64,000 nucleotides of DNA from an uncultured Bacteroidales bacterium (GTDB taxonomy: Bacteria; Bacteroidota; Bacteroidia; Bacteroidales; Muribaculaceae), in assembly GCA_900544535.1 (NCBI GenBank), contig UQVH01000009.1, forward strand, positions 51,151 through 115,150, read 5' to 3'. The notes below the pieces were generated by a model. That model saw only the letters and a list, made by a program, of their open reading frames with translations. It did not search any database and had not been told where the DNA came from. Shown one piece after another: positions 58,793 through 64,000 of the stretch. A program made the translations under genes and the position numbers. Each line of letters begins with the position of its first letter. The stretch's first letter is position 1.

Positions 58793-58896
58793 TTTGGTGA
58801 TGTTTTTAATATTAACGTGTACAAAACTGCAACGAATATCCGGCGCGGAGGGTTTAACTGACAGTCGCGATATTTTGAGTCTGCACTTTAAACGCA

Positions 58897-58932
58897 GAGG
58901 CCGCGTCAGGTATAAATCCGTGACGCAGCCTC
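58897..58932 (-). terminator. Probable guaB terminator
   Basis: Arms 58897-58908 (gaggccgcgtca) and 58921-58932 (tgacgcagcctc), 11 of 12 paired, 12-nt loop, 35 nt past the guaB stop. The T tract on the minus strand is modest. Confidence 0.65.
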
Positions 58933-58966
58933 CGGTGGATCTTATTTCAGATATCCGCTGTATCGC

Positions 58967-60445
58967 TTATCTTGACGATGCGCTGTAATTGGGCGCTTCG
59001 GAAGTGATTGCGACGTCATGCGGATGGCTTTCGGCCACACCAGCGTTGGTGATGCGGGTGAACTTAGCTTCATGGAGATGTTCGATGTCGGGAGCGCCGC
59101 AGTAGCCCATGCCTGCGCGGAGACCGCCGAGCATCTGGTAGACAACCTCGTAGAGAAGTCCTTTGTAGGGTACACGGGCGGCGATGCCTTCCGGTACGAG
59201 TTTCTTGGTGTCGGTTTCGTTGGCCTGGAAGTAGCGGTCTTTCGAGCCTTTTTCCATGGCTTCGAGCGAACCCATGCCGCGGTATGACTTGTATTTACGT
59301 CCGTTGTAGATGATGGTGTCGCCGGGCGATTCCTCGACGCCTGCGAGCATACCGCCGAGCATCACGCTGTAAGCACCTGCGGCGAGGGCTTTGACGATGT
59401 CGCCTGAATAGCGGATGCCGCCGTCGGCAATCAGGGGCACTCCGGTGCCTTTGAGGGCCTTAGCAACGTCGTAGACGGCGCTGAGCTGGGGGACACCTAC
59501 GCCGGCAATGATGCGGGTGGTACAGATCGAGCCCGGACCGATACCCACTTTGACACCGTCGGCTCCGTTCTCGACAAGATATCTGGCGGCGTCGCCGGTG
59601 GCGATATTGCCGACAACTACGTCGATGTGGGGATATTTTTCTTTAACAGCCTTGAGCACTCCTACCACGCCCTTGCTGTGGCCGTGGGCGGTGTCGATCA
59701 CGATGGCGTCAACTCCGGCTTCGACAAGAGCGTCGACGCGGTCCATCGAATCGGCGGTCACGCCGACACCGGCGGCAACACGCAGACGACCGAGCTTGTC
59801 TTTGCAGGCGTTGGGCTTGTCCTTGGCTTTGGTAATGTCCTTATAGGTTACGAGGCCTACGAGACGGTTGTCGGAATCGACAACGGGTAGTTTTTCGATT
59901 TTGTGTTGCTGGAGTATGCGGGCAGCCTCTTCGAGGTTGGTTGACTGATTGGTGACAACTAGGCCTTCTTTTGTCATGACTTCGTCGATGGGACGGAGGG
60001 GATTCTGCTCGAAACGCAGGTCGCGGTTGGTGACAATGCCCACAAGTTTGCGGTCTTCGTCAACCACGGGTATGCCGCCGATATGATATTCTTTCATCAT
60101 ATTGAGCGCGTCGGCCACGGTGCTGCCGCGGCGGATGGTGACGGGATCATAAATCATACCGTTTTCAGCACGTTTTACCGCATGGACCTGACGGGCCTGC
60201 TCGGCTATCGACATATTCTTATGAATAACCCCGATACCGCCTTCACGGGCAATGGCTATGGCCAAAGCGGACTCTGTGACGGTGTCCATAGCGGCCGACA
60301 CAAGAGGAACGTTGAGCGTGATGTTACGGGAAAATCGGGTGGAAAGGTTCACTTCGCGGGGAAGCACTTCCGAATAAGCCGGAATAAGGAGGACATCGTC
60401 GAAAGTCAGTCCGTCCATTTTTACTCGATCAGCAATAAATGACAT
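58967..60445 (-). CDS. guaB: IMP dehydrogenase
   Basis: NAD-dependent oxidation of IMP to XMP, the committed step to GMP. 492 aa from the ATG at 60445 (MSFIADRVKMDGLTFDDVLLIP). A longer in-frame start at 60472 would overlap the promoter box at 60470-60477. TIM barrel with two CBS domains inserted at about 95-205. Catalytic loop VGIGPGSICTTRIIAGVGVPQ near 296-316 (Cys in GSICTT), flap and K-sites RYFQANETDTKKLVPEGI near 388-405. Convergent neighbours separate it from the phosphatase; the proline operon is divergent. Confidence 0.96.
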   Translation of the reverse strand: MSFIADRVKMDGLTFDDVLLIPAYSEVLPREVNLSTRFSRNITLNVPLVSAAMDTVTESALAIAIAREGGIGVIHKNMSIAEQARQVHAVKRAENGMIYDPVTIRRGSTVADALNMMKEYHIGGIPVVDEDRKLVGIVTNRDLRFEQNPLRPIDEVMTKEGLVVTNQSTNLEEAARILQQHKIEKLPVVDSDNRLVGLVTYKDITKAKDKPNACKDKLGRLRVAAGVGVTADSMDRVDALVEAGVDAIVIDTAHGHSKGVVGVLKAVKEKYPHIDVVVGNIATGDAARYLVENGADGVKVGIGPGSICTTRIIAGVGVPQLSAVYDVAKALKGTGVPLIADGGIRYSGDIVKALAAGAYSVMLGGMLAGVEESPGDTIIYNGRKYKSYRGMGSLEAMEKGSKDRYFQANETDTKKLVPEGIAARVPYKGLLYEVVYQMLGGLRAGMGYCGAPDIEHLHEAKFTRITNAGVAESHPHDVAITSEAPNYSASSR

Positions 60446-60469
60446 ATAACGATTAGAATTTATTGCGTG

Positions 60470-60477
60470 CAAAGTTA
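60470..60477 (-). promoter_or_regulatory. -7 box (TAACTTTG) of guaB
   Basis: CAAAGTTA on the plus strand, 24 nt before the ATG at 60445. It rules out the longer start. Confidence 0.65.
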
Positions 60478-60520
60478 ATCAAAATTTTCCATTCATATGA
60501 TATTGTGCGGACAAAAAATA

Positions 60521-60551
60521 TTTGATCTTTCGTCAGGAATATTTATTTTTG
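60521..60551 (+). promoter_or_regulatory. proCBA promoter (TTTG-N19-TATTTTTG)
   Basis: TTTG 60521-60524, 19 nt, TATTTTTG 60544-60551. About 100 nt before the proC ATG. No recognised riboswitch in the leader. Confidence 0.8.
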
Positions 60552-60652
60552 CAGCAGGATATATTTCCGCAAGACTCTCAAAGAGGATTTTTAAAGTCCC
60601 TCTTATCTACCACTAAGTAAGTCCTTAACGTTGATAAAATCCGTATTGAATT

Positions 60653-61438
60653 ATGAAAATCGCGATTATAGGTGCCGGAGCCATGGGTGGCGCGGTGGCC
60701 ACGGGCCTTTGGCCGCTCGATCAGGAAGTTGAAATAGCGGTGTCGAACCCGTCGCCGGGTCCATTGGAAAAATTCAGGGATAAAGGCTATTTCCTGACTT
60801 CCGACAATGCCGAGGCCGTGCGCGGTGCCGATGTGGTCATCCTTGCCGTGAAGCCCTGGATCATCGAATCGGTGATTAAAGAGCTTAAACCAGTGCTCGA
60901 CTATTCGCGGCAGACAGTGGCGGCCATCGTGGCGAGCGTGTCGGGCGAGCAACTGAGTGAGTGGCTGGAAAAAGACTCTCAGCTGCCGCAGATGATGATC
61001 GTCATGCCCAACACTGCAATGTCGGTCGGTGCTTCGATGACTTTCATTGTGCCCGTCCATGCCTCGGCCGAGGCTGTCGGCACGGTGGAGCGGATTTTCA
61101 ACCGTCTGGGGTCGACTATGGTCATCGACGAAGCTCATCTTCCGGCAGCCACCGCGCTTGCTTCGTGCGGCATCGCATATGCTATGCGCTATGTGCGCGC
61201 TGCTTCCGAGGGTGGGGTAGAACTTGGCTTCAAGGCTTCGCAGGCCCAGCAGATCGTGCTTGAGACTCTTAAAGGCGCGGTTGAACTGTTGCAGGTGCCC
61301 GGTGCACATCCGGAGAGCGAGATCGACAAGGTGACGACACCCGGAGGTCTGACCATCCGGGGTCTCAATGAGATGGAACATGCAGGATTCACCTCAGCTG
61401 TGATCCGCGGGTTGAAAGCCTGTGTGAACCCGAAGTAG
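60653..61438 (+). CDS. proC: Pyrroline-5-carboxylate reductase
   Basis: NAD(P)H-dependent last step of proline synthesis. 261 aa, normal length. Dinucleotide fold KIAIIGAGAMGGAVATGL at the N-terminus, VILAVKPWII near 62-71, VMPNTAMSVGASMT near 119-132, and the C-terminal helical dimer domain with TTPGGLTIRGLNEMEHAGF near 230-248. First gene of the proC-proB-proA operon, which gathers the whole glutamate-to-proline route in one place. Gap to proB is 39 nt. Confidence 0.96.
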   Translation: MKIAIIGAGAMGGAVATGLWPLDQEVEIAVSNPSPGPLEKFRDKGYFLTSDNAEAVRGADVVILAVKPWIIESVIKELKPVLDYSRQTVAAIVASVSGEQLSEWLEKDSQLPQMMIVMPNTAMSVGASMTFIVPVHASAEAVGTVERIFNRLGSTMVIDEAHLPAATALASCGIAYAMRYVRAASEGGVELGFKASQAQQIVLETLKGAVELLQVPGAHPESEIDKVTTPGGLTIRGLNEMEHAGFTSAVIRGLKACVNPK

Positions 61439-61477
61439 CCCCACAACCTTTAGTATACCTTTATATAATATATGTAG

Positions 61478-62569
61478 ATGAATAATGATTCAGTGGATTC
61501 CCGCCGTATTGTGGTTAAAGTCGGAAGCAATGTCCTGACGCGGCCCGACGGCAAACCTAATGTGACAAATCTCTCGGCGCTCGTCGACCAGGTGGCGGCT
61601 CTGCGCGGTCTCGGCCACGAAGTAATTTTAGTCTCAAGCGGGGCTGTGGCCTGCGGACGTGGCGCATTGAAACCGCAGAGGCAATTGGATGCCGTGGCCC
61701 AGCGTCAGCTTTTTTCCTCGATCGGTCAGATCAGACTGATCAATCTATACAACAGTCTCTTTTCGGAGTACGGATATGTCGTAGGGCAGGTACTGACCCA
61801 AAAAGAAAATTTCAGCTCGCGCGAGTCATATCTTAATCAGCGCGCCTGCATGCAGACGATGCTTGAAAACGGCGTGATCCCGATTGTCAACGAAAATGAC
61901 ACCGCTTCGCTGACCGAACTGATGTTTACGGACAACGATGAACTGTCGGGACTGATCGCCGCGATGATGGATGCCGATATTCTGATCATCCTTTCGAATG
62001 TCGACGGGATCTATGACGGCGCTCCGACTGATCCCGGTTCGCGTCTGATTGAAAAGGTAGCGGCAGGCGCGGATCTTAGTTCTTATGTTGTCTCTTCGAA
62101 GAGCGGTTTCGGCCGCGGAGGCATGGGGACCAAGTGCGGCATCGCCCGCAAGCTTTCCGACGAGGGCGTGACGGTGTATATTGCCCGCGGTGACAGGCCG
62201 GATGTGCTCGTAGATCTGATCAATTCACCTCAGACCACTCCCCACACCGAGTTTGAAGCCCGGCAACAGCCTGTCAGCAACGTCAAGCGCTGGATTGCCC
62301 ATAGCGGAAGTTTTGCCAAAGGTGTGCTCCGGGTGGACGACAAGGCCGCTTCGATCCTGCGCAGTGACCGCGCGGTGAGCTTGCTCCCGATCGGTGTGGT
62401 AGCAGTCGAGGGAGAATGGGAAGAGGGTGACATCGTGGCTCTGCTGACTGCCGGCGGGGAGACCATCGGCTTCGGGCGCGCGTCGGTCTCCGGTGAGGAA
62501 GCTCTGGAGATTATGGGACGTCGCGGAGAGAAGCCGCTGGTCCACTACGACTATCTTTTCATCGAATAA
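61478..62569 (+). CDS. proB: Glutamate 5-kinase with PUA domain
   Basis: Phosphorylates glutamate to gamma-glutamyl phosphate. 363 aa. Amino-acid-kinase domain 1-265: RIVVKVGSNVLTRPDGKP, ILVSSGAVACGRG, then GVIPIVNENDTASLTELMFTDNDELSGLIAAMMDADILIILSNVDGIYD and SGFGRGGMGTKCGIARKLSDEGV. The C-terminal PUA domain is about 275-360 (KAASILRSDRAVSLLPIGVVAVEG ... EEALEIMGRRGEKPLVHYDYLFI). The class with PUA is commonly proline-feedback-inhibited. Middle gene of the operon. Confidence 0.95.
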   Translation: MNNDSVDSRRIVVKVGSNVLTRPDGKPNVTNLSALVDQVAALRGLGHEVILVSSGAVACGRGALKPQRQLDAVAQRQLFSSIGQIRLINLYNSLFSEYGYVVGQVLTQKENFSSRESYLNQRACMQTMLENGVIPIVNENDTASLTELMFTDNDELSGLIAAMMDADILIILSNVDGIYDGAPTDPGSRLIEKVAAGADLSSYVVSSKSGFGRGGMGTKCGIARKLSDEGVTVYIARGDRPDVLVDLINSPQTTPHTEFEARQQPVSNVKRWIAHSGSFAKGVLRVDDKAASILRSDRAVSLLPIGVVAVEGEWEEGDIVALLTAGGETIGFGRASVSGEEALEIMGRRGEKPLVHYDYLFIE

Positions 62570-62608
62570 GCACGCTCTTCAACACACAAACCTATAAACG
62601 AGAAAATC

Positions 62609-63862
62609 ATGAGTGAAAACTATAACGACATATTCCGCCGAGTGAAAGAGGCATCGCGGACCATCGGCGCTCTCAGTGACCGCGAGCGTTCGGAGATACT
62701 CTGCCGGATTGCCGCTGAGATCGGCAACTGCCGCGAAAGTCTGCTTGCGGCCAACGCCCGCGACCTTGCGCGGATGGACCGCGGCAATCCTCTCTACGAC
62801 CGTCTGCAACTGACCTCTGAACGGCTCGATGCGATTGCTTCTGACATGCGTCATGTTGCGGAACTGCCTTGTCCGCTTGGTGAGGAGATAGAGCGGCGTA
62901 CATTGCCAAACGGGTTGCTTCTGCGCCGTGTGCGTGTGCCTTTCGGAGTGATAGGCGTGATTTATGAGGCGCGGCCCAATGTGACGTTTGATGTTTTCGC
63001 TCTCTGTTTCAAAAGCGGCAACGCCTGTGTGCTCAAAGGCGGACGCGATGCCGAAGATTCGAATGAGGCTATTGTCGGGCTGATACACCGGGTGCTTTCT
63101 GACTGCGGAGTCTCGCCGGATGTCGTGGCACTCCTGCCGTCGACCCACGAGGCCACGGCGCTGCTGCTTGATGCCGTCGGTTATGTCGATGTCTGCATTC
63201 CGCGTGGCGGACGGCGGCTGATTGACTTTGTCCGCGATAATGCGCGTGTGCCTGTGATCGAAACCGGAGCCGGAGTGGTGAGCGCCTATTTTGACAAGGA
63301 GGGTGATCTTACGATCGGACGTGACATAATCGCCAATGCCAAGACACGGCGCGTCAGCGTCTGCAACGCGCTTGACACTCTGCTCATCCATCGTGATCGT
63401 CTGTCGGATCTTGCTGCTCTCTGTGAGCCATTGGCTGAGAAAAACGTACACATTTATGCCGATTCCGAGGCTTTGGAGGCGCTGTCGGGTGTCTATACTG
63501 CGGAATTGCTGTCGGAAGCCGACGGGAATACCTATGCAACGGAGTGGATGGACTATAAGATGGGGGTGAGGACCGTGGGCGACATCGCAGAGGCTATCGG
63601 CCATATAGCGGTCTACGGATCGGGGCACAGCGAGTGCATAATCACGGAGGATTCCGAGGCTGCCGACCGTTTTCAGCGTGAGGTAGACGCGGCGTGTGTC
63701 TATGTCAATGTTCCGACGAGTTTTACCGACGGCGCACAGTTCGGTCTCGGAGCCGAGATCGGTATCAGCACTCAAAAACTCGGTCCCCGCGGTCCGATGG
63801 GTCTGCGCGAGATCACCACCTACCGCTACCTCATTAACGGCCACGGTCAGACGCGCCCGTGA
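62609..63862 (+). CDS. proA: Gamma-glutamyl phosphate reductase
   Basis: Reduces gamma-glutamyl phosphate to glutamate semialdehyde with NADPH. 417 aa, usual length. ALDH-like fold: PFGVIGVIYEARPNVTFDVFALCFKSGNACVLKGGRDAEDSN near 110-150, STHEATALLLD, then VDVCIPRGGRRLIDFV. The catalytic-cysteine motif NAKTRRVSVCNALDTLLIHRD is near 240-260 (Cys intact). The family's usual IETGxGNCHxY is here IETGAGVVSAYFDKEGD, a divergence worth noting. The end FGLGAEIGISTQKLGPRGPMGLREITTYRY is canonical. Last gene of the proline operon. Confidence 0.95.
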   Translation: MSENYNDIFRRVKEASRTIGALSDRERSEILCRIAAEIGNCRESLLAANARDLARMDRGNPLYDRLQLTSERLDAIASDMRHVAELPCPLGEEIERRTLPNGLLLRRVRVPFGVIGVIYEARPNVTFDVFALCFKSGNACVLKGGRDAEDSNEAIVGLIHRVLSDCGVSPDVVALLPSTHEATALLLDAVGYVDVCIPRGGRRLIDFVRDNARVPVIETGAGVVSAYFDKEGDLTIGRDIIANAKTRRVSVCNALDTLLIHRDRLSDLAALCEPLAEKNVHIYADSEALEALSGVYTAELLSEADGNTYATEWMDYKMGVRTVGDIAEAIGHIAVYGSGHSECIITEDSEAADRFQREVDAACVYVNVPTSFTDGAQFGLGAEIGISTQKLGPRGPMGLREITTYRYLINGHGQTRP

Positions 63863-63945
63863 TTCCGATTGTCGGAGACAGATATAATGCGGAACAGCAG
63901 GAGCAGGTCGGATTCTGACTCACTCCATGACCGATTAAGAACAAC

Positions 63946-63978
63946 GAGACTGTCTAACAACCAAAGTTAGGCAGTCTC
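63946..63978 (+). terminator. proCBA terminator
   Basis: Perfect 13-bp stem, arms 63946-63958 (gagactgtctaac) and 63966-63978, 7-nt loop, followed by TATTTTATA. Confidence 0.85.
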
Positions 63979-64000
63979 TATTTTATACATAAAATCAGAA

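Noticed and set aside
62579..63844. A 421-codon minus-strand open frame over proA
   Set aside because: Antisense to proA, with no recognisable domain and no promoter box.
63963..63970. CAAAGTTA as a minus-strand promoter box at the window end
   Set aside because: It lies inside the loop and arm of the proCBA terminator, and no minus-strand gene follows it.

Overview
The window looks like a chromosomal segment of a Bacteroidales bacterium, probably of the Muribaculaceae or a close relative. The family-level call is an inference from gene content; the phylum is better supported. Almost every transcription unit is preceded by the Bacteroidota-type promoter (TTTG, about 19-21 nt, TAnnTTTG) rather than a sigma70 promoter. 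Shine-Dalgarno sequences are not conspicuous. The window also carries phylum-typical genes: Rho with a very long low-complexity insert, a MurF-Alr fusion, an extended NusB, DUF5063, GSCFA, DUF2027-Smr and a SusD-like lipoprotein. Only one RNA gene was found, tRNA-Ser(GGA).

Layout. 1-7 kb: end of recN, rlmB, a SAM methyltransferase with tsaB on the minus strand, then the yicC-gmk-nadD-DUF5063 operon and rpiB. 7-9 kb: three short minus-strand units (TonB-C protein, SH3 protein, Crp-type regulator), with a partial duplication of the crp 3' end and its following intergenic region. 9-16.5 kb: rho with a long leader, lrgAB, and nusB-yajC-ybbR-coaE. 16.5-24 kb: a compact surface-polysaccharide cluster (Wza-like, Wzc-like tyrosine kinase, Wzy-like, three glycosyltransferases) with a terminator-like hairpin in its leader. 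24-31.4 kb: a double-parvulin PPIase, an aldo/keto reductase, and a TolC-HlyD-MFS efflux operon.

31.4-33.5 kb is accessory DNA. It holds a frameshifted IS200/IS605-type (RAYT-like) transposase with an intact promoter, bracketed by inverted GC-rich palindromes that resemble REP elements. 33.5-37.4 kb: a four-gene redox operon comprising a NapH-NapG-like fusion polyferredoxin, a twin-arginine Fe-S aldo/keto reductase, DUF1893 and an ECF S-component. 37.7-40 kb: an SGNH hydrolase with an MBOAT acyltransferase, a likely polysaccharide O-acetylation pair. 40-44 kb: gdhA, fcl, a small secreted protein, two solitary MNT nucleotidyltransferases and tRNA-Ser. 44.6-49 kb: GSCFA, murF-alr, and a zeta-toxin-like ATPase overlapping a 74-aa gene. 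49-54.5 kb: rubrerythrin, EFR1, DUF2027-Smr and uvrA on the minus strand.

54.6-58 kb is the second accessory island. An orphan SusD-like gene with an unusual N-terminal fusion lies between two roughly 390-bp direct repeats. Each repeat contains a very large nested palindrome whose central hairpin shows a compensatory base-pair change between the copies. A 64-bp tandem repeat follows. 58-64 kb returns to core genes: an inositol-monophosphatase family protein, guaB, and the proC-proB-proA proline pathway.

The most interesting leads are the palindrome and RAYT-like repeat system, the SusD cassette between direct repeats, and the NapHG-fusion/aldo-keto-reductase operon. No database search was possible, so family names rest on motif recognition.
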